A stretch of 33,286 nt of DNA from Acidobacteriaceae bacterium (GCA_030038115.1 JASHPM010000013.1:1-33286), one strand, 5' to 3'. Shown: positions 18,602 to 27,610, numbered from the stretch's first letter. Translations and numbers: made by a program. The notes: generated from the letters alone by a model not told the origin.

Positions 18602-19357
18602 ATGGCAACCTATGTTCTTGTGCACGGCGGCTGGCACGGCGCATGGTGCTGGAAGAAAGTGATTCCTCTCTTCGAGCAGGCGGGACATCGGCTATTTACT
18701 CCTGTGCTGACCGGATTGGGAGAAAAGGCGCATCTGCTCGCGCCTGGGGTAGGGTTGTCCACCCACATCCAGGACGTCGTTCAGCTGATCCAGGAGAATC
18801 AGCTGAACGGTGTGATCTTACTCGGCCATAGTTACAGTGGCATGGTAATTACGGGGGTTGTCGATCGGATCCCGGAGCGGATAGGCCATTTGGTGTATCT
18901 CGACGCCGTTGTCCCACGCGACGGCGAATCGATGGCCGATATCGCTCCCATGGTCATCAACAGCCTCCGTAAAGACGCGCGCAGGCATGGGGATGGCTGG
19001 CGGGTGAATCCACCCGTGGCGCCCTTCGGAATTGGCCGGGCCTTTGGGGTGACCGAAGAACCGGATCTGAGCTGGGTACGTTCATTGCTGACCCCTCAGC
19101 CCCTGAAGACCTTTGAAGAACGTCTCCTCCTGAAAGACCCCGATATCCTGTCCAGGACACCGCGCACGTTTGTTCGCTGCGCAGGGAAAGGCTTTCCGGC
19201 GGTTTTCCGCGATGTGATGCGCCGTCTCTTCGCGCCTCGGACGCTGGCTCCCACCGGCCCTGGTTGGCGTTTAGGACAGCTCCCGACCGGTCACGACTGC
19301 ATGATCACCATGCCAAAGGAAATGACCGATCTCCTTTTGGATATATCTGCTGTCTGA
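18602..19357 (+). CDS. Alpha/beta hydrolase (EstC/plant methylesterase-like)
   Basis: MATYVLVHGGWHGAWCWKKV oxyanion region, GHSYSG nucleophile elbow, GHDCMITMP His region. Confidence 0.92.
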   Translation: MATYVLVHGGWHGAWCWKKVIPLFEQAGHRLFTPVLTGLGEKAHLLAPGVGLSTHIQDVVQLIQENQLNGVILLGHSYSGMVITGVVDRIPERIGHLVYLDAVVPRDGESMADIAPMVINSLRKDARRHGDGWRVNPPVAPFGIGRAFGVTEEPDLSWVRSLLTPQPLKTFEERLLLKDPDILSRTPRTFVRCAGKGFPAVFRDVMRRLFAPRTLAPTGPGWRLGQLPTGHDCMITMPKEMTDLLLDISAV

Positions 19358-19442
19358 ACCGCCCCTTGCCGCCGCAATTGCCAGACGGCTCGGCTCGACC
19401 CTTCTCGCCGCATAGCCTCGCCGCATTCTTTCTGGCAAACTG

Positions 19443-19553
19443 GAACTGGTCTCATAAACCCCGAATGCCCCGAACGCCAACGGATGAGACCCGCCGCCGA
19501 AGCGGGGCTCACGCCGCTCGCCGAAGCCGCGAGCCTGTATATGAGACCAGTTC
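19443..19553. other. 111-bp compound palindrome (possible structured RNA or miniature element)
   Basis: GAACTGGTCTCATA (19443-19456) / TATGAGACCAGTTC (19540-19553), 14-bp perfect; encloses GAGaCCCGC-CGCCGAA-GCGGGgCTC (19486-19510) and GCTCGC-CGAAGCC-GCGAGC (19516-19534). Confidence 0.65.
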
Positions 19554-19609
19554 TGGACAAACCGCTCTAACCGCTGTTGCAACTGCATTTCTGCCGGGAG
19601 GCCGACCCT

Positions 19610-20401
19610 GTGATTCGTGTGGAAAATCTGACGAAGACCTTCGACCAGTTCACCGCCGTGAACGACATCACTTTCCAGGTGGACTCGGGGGAAATCTTCG
19701 CGTTCCTCGGCCCCAACGGCGCCGGGAAAACCACCACCATCAAAATGCTCACCACCCTGCTGCGTCCCACCGCCGGCCGCATTCAGCTGGACGGCTTCGA
19801 TCCCTGGGTGAAACAGCGCGAGGCCCGCCAGCGCTTCGGCATCGTCTTCCAGGATCCCAGCCTCGACAACGAGCAGACCGCGTACGAGAATATGGAGCTG
19901 CACGGGGTTCTCTACCACATCCCCCACCGCGTCCGCGGCGAGCGCATTGAGCAGCTGCTGCGCCTGTTCGAGCTGTGGGAGCGCCGCAACGACTACGTGA
20001 AGACCTTCTCCGGCGGCATGAAGCGCCGGCTGGAAATTGCGCGCGGCTTCCTGCACACGCCGAAGATTCTCTTTCTCGATGAGCCCACGCTGGGCCTCGA
20101 TCCACAAAGCCGCAACCAGCTCTGGACGCACGTGAAGGCTCTCAACGCGAAAGAGAAAACCACCGTCTTCCTGACCACGCACTACATGGACGAGGCCGAC
20201 CGCGTCGCCCATCGCATCGCCATCATGGATCACGGCGCCATCGTCGCCATCGGCACCTCGGCCGAGCTCAGGGCCCGCACCAACACCGATTCGCTGGAGG
20301 GCGCATTTCTCGCTCTCACCGGAACTTCCCTGCGCGACGAAGCCGCCAGCTCCACCGACGCGATCCGGCGCTTCGCGCAGATGTGGCAACAAAAACGATA
20401 A
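19610..20401 (+). CDS. ABC transporter ATP-binding protein (DrrA/ABC-2 type exporter)
   Basis: GTG start (VIRVENLTKTF); Walker A GPNGAGKTT, signature FSGGMKRRLEIARG, Walker B ILFLDEPTLGLD. Confidence 0.95.
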   Translation: MIRVENLTKTFDQFTAVNDITFQVDSGEIFAFLGPNGAGKTTTIKMLTTLLRPTAGRIQLDGFDPWVKQREARQRFGIVFQDPSLDNEQTAYENMELHGVLYHIPHRVRGERIEQLLRLFELWERRNDYVKTFSGGMKRRLEIARGFLHTPKILFLDEPTLGLDPQSRNQLWTHVKALNAKEKTTVFLTTHYMDEADRVAHRIAIMDHGAIVAIGTSAELRARTNTDSLEGAFLALTGTSLRDEAASSTDAIRRFAQMWQQKR

Positions 20402-20410
20402 GGAGACAGT

Positions 20411-21208
20411 ATGGGCGCGATTTACATCATGTGGCTGCGCGAAGTGAAGCGGTATTTCCGTTCCCGGGCACAGGTCGTCGTCTCGCTCGGCCAGCCGACC
20501 CTCTATCTGCTGGCTCTGGGCTTCGGCTTCGGTCCCGTCTTCGCCAAAGCCGGAGCCGGGAACTACCTGCAGTTCATAGCGCCCGGCGTCATCGGCATGA
20601 CCGTCCTTTTCAGCTCCATCTTTTCCGGCATGGCCATGCTCTGGGATCGGCAATTCGGTTTCCTCAAAGAAACCCTGGTCGCCCCGGTGCCGCGCCTGAA
20701 CATCATTCTCGGCCGCACCCTCGGCGGGGCAACCGTCGCCAGCCTGCAGGGGTTTTTGATGCTCATCGTCTGCCTCATCGCCGGCTTTCGCCCTGTTCAC
20801 GCGCATGCCGCTGGAACGCCCGGAAGCCACAACTGGCTCGCCGTTCCCATTGCGGCGATCTTCATCGGCATGATCGCCATTGTTTTCGCGGCGCTCGGCG
20901 CGTCGGTGGGATCGACCATCAAGGATATGCAGGGCTTCCAGGTCCTGATGAATTTCCTCGTCATGCCCATCTTCTTTCTCTCCGGCGCGCTGTACCCCCT
21001 CAAAAATCTTCCCAAAGTTCTTTCGTGGATCACGCATGGCGATCCGCTCACCTATGGCATCGACGGGCTGCGCGGCGTGCTGATCGGCAGCTGGCAGTTT
21101 AGTTTCAAGTGGCAGTTCAACTTCATGCTCGACCTGTGCCTGCTCCTCGCCCTCGCGGCGATTTTCCTTAGCACCAGCGCCTGGTTATTTTCAAGGATCG
21201 AGGTATAA
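20411..21208 (+). CDS. ABC-2 type transporter permease
   Basis: 265 aa, six TM-like segments, FLSGALYPLKNLPKVLSWITHGDPLTYGIDGLRG ABC-2 motif; 9 bp after the ATPase gene. Confidence 0.95.
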   Translation: MGAIYIMWLREVKRYFRSRAQVVVSLGQPTLYLLALGFGFGPVFAKAGAGNYLQFIAPGVIGMTVLFSSIFSGMAMLWDRQFGFLKETLVAPVPRLNIILGRTLGGATVASLQGFLMLIVCLIAGFRPVHAHAAGTPGSHNWLAVPIAAIFIGMIAIVFAALGASVGSTIKDMQGFQVLMNFLVMPIFFLSGALYPLKNLPKVLSWITHGDPLTYGIDGLRGVLIGSWQFSFKWQFNFMLDLCLLLALAAIFLSTSAWLFSRIEV

Positions 21209-21309
21209 CGAAGCCCCTGAAAATTCTCGATCGCATATTTGGCTGCCTGCTCGCCCTCGGCGGCATCGGACACGGCTTCGGCGCGTATCAGGCGTATCAC
21301 AGCGACCCG

Positions 21310-21564
21310 ATGGCCCTGCTTTGGGCGCTTTCCGCTTCGTTCGCCCTCCTGCTTCTCGCGGCTGTGAACCTGCTGCGCACCAGTCACCCTGGCGATCGCG
21401 CTCTTGCCTGGATCAGCTTCGCCGGGTGCCTCGTCTGGATCGGCTTCGTCCTCTGTTTCGGTCATCTGATCCACAACTTTCTCGACTTCCGCTTCCTGAT
21501 CCACCTCATCGTCACCACGGCTCTCGCCCTGTTCAGCATCCGGTCCGCGCTCCGACCTGCTTAG
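21310..21564 (+). CDS. Small multi-TM hypothetical protein; coding-like reading frame extends upstream of this ATG
   Basis: In-frame KPLKILDRIFGCLLALGGIGHGFGAYQAYHSDP precedes the ATG without a stop back to 21172. Confidence 0.65.
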   Translation: MALLWALSASFALLLLAAVNLLRTSHPGDRALAWISFAGCLVWIGFVLCFGHLIHNFLDFRFLIHLIVTTALALFSIRSALRPA

Positions 21565-21685
21565 CCGTCTTGTGGGCGTAAGAGCCTGTTGTTTCACCCG
21601 TTCGAGGTATAACGAGGCAGGTTCCACCCCTGCCTCGTGCAACCCCCCGCCGTATTCCTGCTTCTGGTAACGTGATAGTCAGGCG

Positions 21686-22453
21686 ATGATTAATCTCATT
21701 TCCGCGTTACTTTTCTTTCAGGATACGAATCCCGTCGCGCCTCCCCCGGTGAACAACGGCAGCGCGGTCGTGGAGATGCTGCACAACAGCGGGCCGATCG
21801 CCATGACCGTGCTGGGCGTGCTGCTGGTCGCGAGCCTTTTTTCCTGGGCCATCATTCTCGGCAAATGGGCCAGCTTCCGCCGCGCCCGCACGCAAAGCCG
21901 CCGTTTCCTGCGCTCCTTTCGCAAGGCCAACCGGCTCCAGGAAATCGCGGCCGTCAGCGAGCAGTTCAAGCCCAGCCCCCTGGTCAATGTCTTCGACGAA
22001 GTCTACGAAACCTATCGCCGCCAGACCGGCGGCTACGGGCCGCCGCGCAACATCACCGCGCTGGAGCGCGCCGCCCAAACCGCGGCCAGCGAAACCCTGA
22101 CGGCCATGGAGCAGCGCCTCACCTGGCTGGCCAGCATTGGCGCCATCTCCCCCTTCATCGGCCTGTTTGGCACCATCATGGGTATCGTGGACGCCTTTAT
22201 GGGCCTGGGCACTGAAGGTACCGCCACCCTGCGCGCCGTGGCCCCGGGCGTTTCCGAGGCCCTCATCACCACCGCCGCCGGACTGCTGGTCGCCATTCCC
22301 GCCGTCATCGCCTACAACCAGTTCACGGCGCGCTGCCGCGACTTCGCCGCGCGCATGGACGACTTCGGCCGCGAGCTGCTCAACAGCATGGAAGAAGCCG
22401 CCCTCAAGCCCGATCAGGACGCACTGGAGACCGCCCGTGGCCTTCACAAGTAG
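21686..22453 (+). CDS. exbB: MotA/TolQ/ExbB proton channel family protein
   Basis: LASIGAISPFIGLFGTIMGIVDAFMGLG and PGVSEALITTAAGLLVAIPAVIAYN. Confidence 0.93.
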   Translation: MINLISALLFFQDTNPVAPPPVNNGSAVVEMLHNSGPIAMTVLGVLLVASLFSWAIILGKWASFRRARTQSRRFLRSFRKANRLQEIAAVSEQFKPSPLVNVFDEVYETYRRQTGGYGPPRNITALERAAQTAASETLTAMEQRLTWLASIGAISPFIGLFGTIMGIVDAFMGLGTEGTATLRAVAPGVSEALITTAAGLLVAIPAVIAYNQFTARCRDFAARMDDFGRELLNSMEEAALKPDQDALETARGLHK

Positions 22454-22865
22454 AGCCGGGCACACCCAGACCGCGCTCGCCGAGATCAACATCACGCCCC
22501 TGGTCGACGTGGTTCTGGTGCTGCTCGTCATCTTCATGCTGACCGCGCCCGTGCTGCAGTCCGGAATCCAGGTGAATGTGCCGAAGACGAAAACCGTGCG
22601 CGAAATTACCGAGCAGCGCACCGTCCTTACCATCGACAAAGATCAGCAGGTCTTCCTCAACGACCACCCTGTCAATCTGAACGACCTGCCCAACATCCTG
22701 CGCGCACAGAACACCGACACCACGCACCAGATCATCTACCTGCGCGCGGATGAGAAGGTCCCCTTTGGCGCTTTCGCCACGCTCATGGACGCGGTGAAGC
22801 AGGCTGGCATCACCAACGTGAGCATCATCACCCAGCCCGCGGAAACCACCCCCGCGGCAAAGTAA
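22437..22865 (+). CDS. exbD: ExbD/TolR family biopolymer transport protein
   Basis: GTG start inside the exbB 3' end (17-nt overlap); AEINITPLVDVVLVLLVIFMLTAPVLQSG. Confidence 0.93.
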   Translation: MAFTSRAGHTQTALAEINITPLVDVVLVLLVIFMLTAPVLQSGIQVNVPKTKTVREITEQRTVLTIDKDQQVFLNDHPVNLNDLPNILRAQNTDTTHQIIYLRADEKVPFGAFATLMDAVKQAGITNVSIITQPAETTPAAK

Positions 22866-22925
22866 CCCCATCGGCTACCGGCTGCACCTGTTTTTGGCCG
22901 CAGGCTGGCCTCCGCTCGCCTGTAC

Positions 22926-22962
22926 GAAGTTTCGCCATTTCCGCGCCGGAGCGCGAAACTTC
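22926..22962. repeat. Intergenic inverted repeat (hairpin) downstream of exbD
   Basis: GAAGTTTCGC (22926-22935) / GCGAAACTTC (22953-22962), 10-bp perfect, 17-nt loop; no T-tract after it. Confidence 0.55.
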
Positions 22963-23078
22963 CGTTTAGCCGGCGATACGACGGGAAGAATTTCATTGGT
23001 CTCCTCGCCTGCAAATGCATCTTCGCGAGGGCAGGAACCTGCTTACCGCTAAAGGCCTATACTGTTCCGCATCCTGCT

Positions 23079-24215
23079 ATGCGCAGATCCGCCATCCTGT
23101 TCCTTGTTGTGCTGCTTTCCGTCACGGTGCATGCCGCCCAACTCGTCACTGTCGATCAGATCGAGCGGGTGCTCGTTGCCTCCCACGGCGAGAGCGATGC
23201 GAAGCTGGCCGAGCAAATCTCTTCCCTCGAAGCTACGGAGAGAATCGATACGCCTACGCTGGCTCGCTGGCAGGCAGCTGCCCCGGGAGACCGCACGCGT
23301 GAAGCGCTGGCGCTGCTGGCCGACACGTCCGTGTTTCTGCCTCTGCCGGCTTCGCGGATTGTCGACCAGCCTCCTCCTGACGCCGCCAGCCTCCAGCAGA
23401 TCGTCGCCCGGACCATCGACTATCTGACCAGGGTCCTTCACAACCTGCCGAACTTCATGGCGGTGCGTGACACGACGCAATTCGAGGACTCGCCGATGCG
23501 TGAGCGGCTGGAGGGGTCCGCCGACGCCCATCAGCACATGCATTCCGAAGACTCGGTCCAGCTGATTGTGGGAAAACCCTGGTTTCTGCCCCTTTATCTC
23601 AGCGGTCAAAAAGCGATGCACGTCACGTATCGCGAAGGCCACGAAATCCAGGTCAATCTTTCCAGGAACGACGTGGACGCGGGCCTCCGCAGCCGCGGTG
23701 AGTTCGGTCCGGTCCTCGCCGTGGTCATCGGGGATGCCTTCCGCCAGAAGCTTTCCTGGGATCACTGGGAGCAGAGCGCCGCAGGTCCCGTGGCGACCTT
23801 TCGCTACGCCGTTCCCGCGGGGGGATCGCACTACGTCGTTGAATATCCCGCTGACGCAGGAGTGAATCGCTTTGTTCCTCCGTATCACGGCGAAATCGCG
23901 ATCGATCCCGCCACCGGCGTTGTCGTCCGCCTGACCCTCATCGCCGACATGCCGCCTCCGTTTGAGCACGTCCAGTCGGCCCTGGCCGTCGAATACGGCC
24001 CGGTCATGCTCGGAGACCGAACCTATATTTGTCCTCTGCGATCGGTGAACCTCGCGCGCGAGCCGCTGGCCGGAGAGTCGGAAGCCAACGCGCCCATGCT
24101 CCGCACCTTTCTGAACGATGTTTCGTTTACGAATTACCACCTGTTTCGAGCCGACGCGCACATCCTCGGCTCCGCGCATGCCGACGACGGTCAACCGCCG
24201 CCGCAACCCCGCTGA
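23079..24215 (+). CDS. Secreted protein of unknown function
   Basis: Signal peptide MRRSAILFLVVLLSVTVHAAQ; 378 aa; no family confidently recognised. Confidence 0.75.
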   Translation: MRRSAILFLVVLLSVTVHAAQLVTVDQIERVLVASHGESDAKLAEQISSLEATERIDTPTLARWQAAAPGDRTREALALLADTSVFLPLPASRIVDQPPPDAASLQQIVARTIDYLTRVLHNLPNFMAVRDTTQFEDSPMRERLEGSADAHQHMHSEDSVQLIVGKPWFLPLYLSGQKAMHVTYREGHEIQVNLSRNDVDAGLRSRGEFGPVLAVVIGDAFRQKLSWDHWEQSAAGPVATFRYAVPAGGSHYVVEYPADAGVNRFVPPYHGEIAIDPATGVVVRLTLIADMPPPFEHVQSALAVEYGPVMLGDRTYICPLRSVNLAREPLAGESEANAPMLRTFLNDVSFTNYHLFRADAHILGSAHADDGQPPPQPR

Positions 24216-24227
24216 TGCCCTGGCTTG

Positions 24228-26000
24228 CTACTGCCTCCCGTTTAACCCCAGTTCCACGGTCCCAATCCGCCCGCCGGCCGCATCCCGCACGCCCAGTTGC
24301 AGCCACACCGGCCCCGCCGGCACATCGATCTGCTGCCGCACCCGCAGCTCGCTCTGCACATCCCGCGCTGTCTGCGCGGCGGGCAGCGTTGCTTCCAGGC
24401 CCGCATCAGTGAAGTTCAGGCGCTTGCCGTCCGGGCTGTAAACCGCCTGTATCACTTCCAACTCCGCCCGCTGCTTCCCGCCCGGCAGATCCTGCAGCAC
24501 CAGTTGATGCGGATCAATCGAGTAGTCCACGAAATACCGTGTCACCGGCGGCTGCAGCGGCTCCGGCGGTTTCCCCGCCAGACCCGGCGCCGGTTGCAGT
24601 CCATGCAACTCCGGATCGCTCGCCGGCAGCACCCGCGCTTCGAAAATCACCTGCGAAAGCGGAGGAACTCCCGGCTCCATCGCCTCCGCCATCGGACTCG
24701 GCATCGCCGTCTCCTTTCCCGTCTTGTTGGGATCGACCGCAAAGTATCCCCGCCGATAGGCCAGTTCGTACTTTCCCTCCGTCATCCGCACCGTGATGCG
24801 GTGATACGCCCCGTCGTCCTTCGCCTCCTGTGGCGCGTAACCCAGGGTGTAGTAGTTCTCGCCATCCGCGATCGCCGCCTCTACCGCTTTCCCCACCGCA
24901 TTCGTGTTGGTGAACGCCACTCCCCCCGTGTCCGCCGCTACCCGCTTCATTTCCTGCTGCGATTCGCCCCACTGCTGCGGAACCGTGATATCGTTCTGCG
25001 CGGCCTCGCCCGTGGCAGCCTGCATATCCTGGTTCATTCCCATCTCTGTCGACGCGGTAACATTCGCAATGTTCGAATCCGTCAAAGTCATCTGCGCCCG
25101 CGCGTCCACGGGATACACCGCCACCCGCGCCTGCGTCAGTTCCGCATTCACCGTCCGCACCGCTGGCGCAAAGCGCGCCGCCTGGCCGGACTTCATCCGC
25201 GACAGGTCGGGGTCCAGAGCCCCGGACAGCCCTCCCGACACCCAGATCAGATTCTTCCGTCCCGGAACCGTGCTCAGATACCGCGCCAGCTCGCTGAACG
25301 CCCCCAGCGTGATGTCCATCCGCTGTTCTTCCTGGAACGTCTGCCGGCCCTTGTCCTGCTGCGGCATCTCCAGAAGTGCCGCGGTCATCTCTTCGCCGAT
25401 TTGCTTTTCAGCAACCTCGTCCTGGGGATTCGTCGTGAGGTTCGTCTGGGTTGGCGCTTGCTCCAGCACCTCTTCGATTGTCCCCACATTGGTCGTGAAC
25501 CCGGAAATCATCCGCAGCCGCGACCCCAGCGTAAAGACCGCGATCTGCGTCCCCGCCGGAATCGTGTGCAGATACCGGAGGACCTGCGTCCGCGCATAGG
25601 TCTGATCGTTCACCGCAGTATTCAGAGCGTCCAGCAGCAGCACATTTGCCGCGCTCGTAACCCGGTACTGCGGAGCATCGCTGTACACGTGCGGCGGCAG
25701 CACCGGAGCCTTCGCCGACTCCTGCACATCGGTGGCTTTGTGCTCCTCGAAAACCGTGACCGTTTGCGGCTTGCCGTCTTCCAGCACCTGGAACTCCGAT
25801 GGCCGCAGTCCCTCCAACGGCTTCCCGTTGTCCCGTACCACCACGTCCAGCAGAACCAGATTGGCGTTGGCCTGAAAGGTGGGCACCGAACCCGCCTCGC
25901 GTTGTTGCGCAGGATTCCCGCCCGTCTGCGCGGCTCCTACCCAGACCAGCGTTGACCCAAATCCCACCGAAACAGCAAGGAACCCGCGCAACCGAATCAT
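24228..26000 (-). CDS. VWA domain-containing secreted protein (TIGR03436-like)
   Basis: LVLLDVVVRDNGKPLEGLRPSEFQVLEDGKPQTVTVFE, LTLDSNIA/ARVAVYPVDARA, GGVAFTNTNAVGKAVEAAIADGENYYTLGYAP. Confidence 0.88.
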   Translation of the reverse strand: MIRLRGFLAVSVGFGSTLVWVGAAQTGGNPAQQREAGSVPTFQANANLVLLDVVVRDNGKPLEGLRPSEFQVLEDGKPQTVTVFEEHKATDVQESAKAPVLPPHVYSDAPQYRVTSAANVLLLDALNTAVNDQTYARTQVLRYLHTIPAGTQIAVFTLGSRLRMISGFTTNVGTIEEVLEQAPTQTNLTTNPQDEVAEKQIGEEMTAALLEMPQQDKGRQTFQEEQRMDITLGAFSELARYLSTVPGRKNLIWVSGGLSGALDPDLSRMKSGQAARFAPAVRTVNAELTQARVAVYPVDARAQMTLTDSNIANVTASTEMGMNQDMQAATGEAAQNDITVPQQWGESQQEMKRVAADTGGVAFTNTNAVGKAVEAAIADGENYYTLGYAPQEAKDDGAYHRITVRMTEGKYELAYRRGYFAVDPNKTGKETAMPSPMAEAMEPGVPPLSQVIFEARVLPASDPELHGLQPAPGLAGKPPEPLQPPVTRYFVDYSIDPHQLVLQDLPGGKQRAELEVIQAVYSPDGKRLNFTDAGLEATLPAAQTARDVQSELRVRQQIDVPAGPVWLQLGVRDAAGGRIGTVELGLNGRQ

Positions 26001-26141
26001 AGTTTGTCTCCTGCACCAGCAAAGACCGGCTCGCTGGGAGAGAGACCACAGTATAGACAGCCAGGATGCCGAAGTGGGGTTGTCACAATTTCTGTTTCGT
26101 CGGCAACTCGGAAGGCTCGCCCGCTCCCGACCCCCCGTGTT

Positions 26142-26169
26142 TTTCTACTCCCTATACCCTACTGGCCGC
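26142..26169 (-). repeat. Heptad array carrying the stop codon of the M20 peptidase gene
   Basis: - strand: GCGGCCA GTAGGGT ATAGGGA GTAGAAA; stop TAG = 26159-26161. Confidence 0.75.
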
Positions 26170-27610
26170 TCCCCGCCGTCAGCATCCGCACATAGTCGTA
26201 CCAGAACTGCACGCCCTTCCAGTACGACGTCTCCGGCAGCCGCTCATCTTTGCCGTGCGCGCGCACGTCGCTCACTTCCAGTTCAATGGCGGACCAGTTG
26301 TAGGTCGGAATTCCCGCAGCGTTCGTAAAGATGCTGTCCGAGGCCCCCGTGGCCATGTCCGGAACCACCGGCGTTCCCGGCCAGTAGACGGCCACCAGCT
26401 TTTCGAGCGGCTTCATCACCTCCGGCTGCAGCGCCACCGGTGGCGGTCCTTTGGAGTCAGGCGCGCCGGAGTGAATCCCTCCTCCATTGTCCACATAGCG
26501 CACCGTAATCTTCGCATCGTCGAAAACGCGAATCAGATCCTGACGCACTTCTTCGCGCGAATGCCCGGGCAGAATGCGGCAGTTTACATTCGCCTGCGCC
26601 ATGGCCGGCAGCGCGTTGTTTGCATGGCCGGCCAGCAGGCGCGTCGCCACGCAGGTGGTGTGCATCACCGAGTTCCATTCCGGCGAAACCGAGAGGCGCG
26701 CAATCGCCCCCGCATCGGGCGGCGTGGCCAGCATCGCCCGGATATCCGCGGCGGTCTGCGCCGGCTCCAGCGTCTCCAGTTTTTCGAAGTAAGCCCGCGT
26801 GGTCGCATTCAGTTCGAACGGGAACTGGGAGTGCTGCAGCCGCTCCAGCGCGTCGGCGATGTGGTAGATGGCGTTGTCCGGCACCGGCAGCGAGCTGTGC
26901 CCGCCGGGATTCGTGACGATCAGCTGATAATCGGCATACAACTTCTCGCTGGCATCCACGTCGGCGGAGATCGCCTTGCCGTTTTGCAGGTCCACGCCTC
27001 CGCCATCGGGATTAAACGCGAAGGCCGCCTTCATCAGCTCCGGATGATTTTTGAGGAGCCAGTCTACGCCGTTCGATTCTCCGCCCTCCTCGTCCGCGGT
27101 GAGCGCCAGAATCAGGTCGCGGTCCGGCTTAAATCCTTCCTGGTGCAGGCGCAGGAACGTCGTCACCATAATCGCGTCGCAATCCTTCATGTCCTGGGTG
27201 CCGCGTCCGTACCAGTAACCATCCTTCTCGATGAACTGAAACGGATCGGTGGTCCAGTCCTCGCGCCGCGCTTCCACAACGTCTTCATGCCCGATGAAAA
27301 GGATCGGATCATGCGCGCCCGTCCCGCGATAGCGCACCACCAGGTTCTCTTTGCGGTCGTTGGGACCGCCCAGAAAGATGTCGCTCGCGGGAAAGCCGGC
27401 ATCCAGAAAGCGCTGCTGCATGGCCTTCGACACAGCGGTCACGCTGCCCACCGAATCCGTGCTGTTGATCTCGATAATCTGCTTAAAAATGCCGAGCGCC
27501 TGCTCTTTGGTCGCGGCGTCGGGCGGCGTCCACCCCGGCGCACTCTGCGCCATTGTGGTGGATACAGCGAGAACGGCAAAAACGATTGGACTTGCGAATC
27601 GGTTCCGCAT
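26159..27610 (-). CDS. M20/M25/M40 family metallopeptidase
   Basis: Start MRNRFASPIVFAVLAVSTTMAQ at 27610; FIGHEDVVEAR, GRGTQDMKDCDAIM, LTADEEGGESNGVDWL metal-binding/catalytic motifs. Confidence 0.93.
   Translation of the reverse strand: MRNRFASPIVFAVLAVSTTMAQSAPGWTPPDAATKEQALGIFKQIIEINSTDSVGSVTAVSKAMQQRFLDAGFPASDIFLGGPNDRKENLVVRYRGTGAHDPILFIGHEDVVEARREDWTTDPFQFIEKDGYWYGRGTQDMKDCDAIMVTTFLRLHQEGFKPDRDLILALTADEEGGESNGVDWLLKNHPELMKAAFAFNPDGGGVDLQNGKAISADVDASEKLYADYQLIVTNPGGHSSLPVPDNAIYHIADALERLQHSQFPFELNATTRAYFEKLETLEPAQTAADIRAMLATPPDAGAIARLSVSPEWNSVMHTTCVATRLLAGHANNALPAMAQANVNCRILPGHSREEVRQDLIRVFDDAKITVRYVDNGGGIHSGAPDSKGPPPVALQPEVMKPLEKLVAVYWPGTPVVPDMATGASDSIFTNAAGIPTYNWSAIELEVSDVRAHGKDERLPETSYWKGVQFWYDYVRMLTAGSGQ

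Noticed and set aside
19271-21037. 588-aa - strand ORF opposite the ABC transporter genes
   Set aside because: Shadow ORF of low-complexity Glu/Gly/His-rich composition; the opposite strand encodes unambiguous ABC ATPase and permease
24297-25955. 552-aa + strand ORF opposite the VWA gene (also 26066-27718 opposite M20, 27648-28808 opposite GH20, 15477-16607 opposite lpxD)
   Set aside because: Arg/His-rich compositional shadows; real families lie on the other strand
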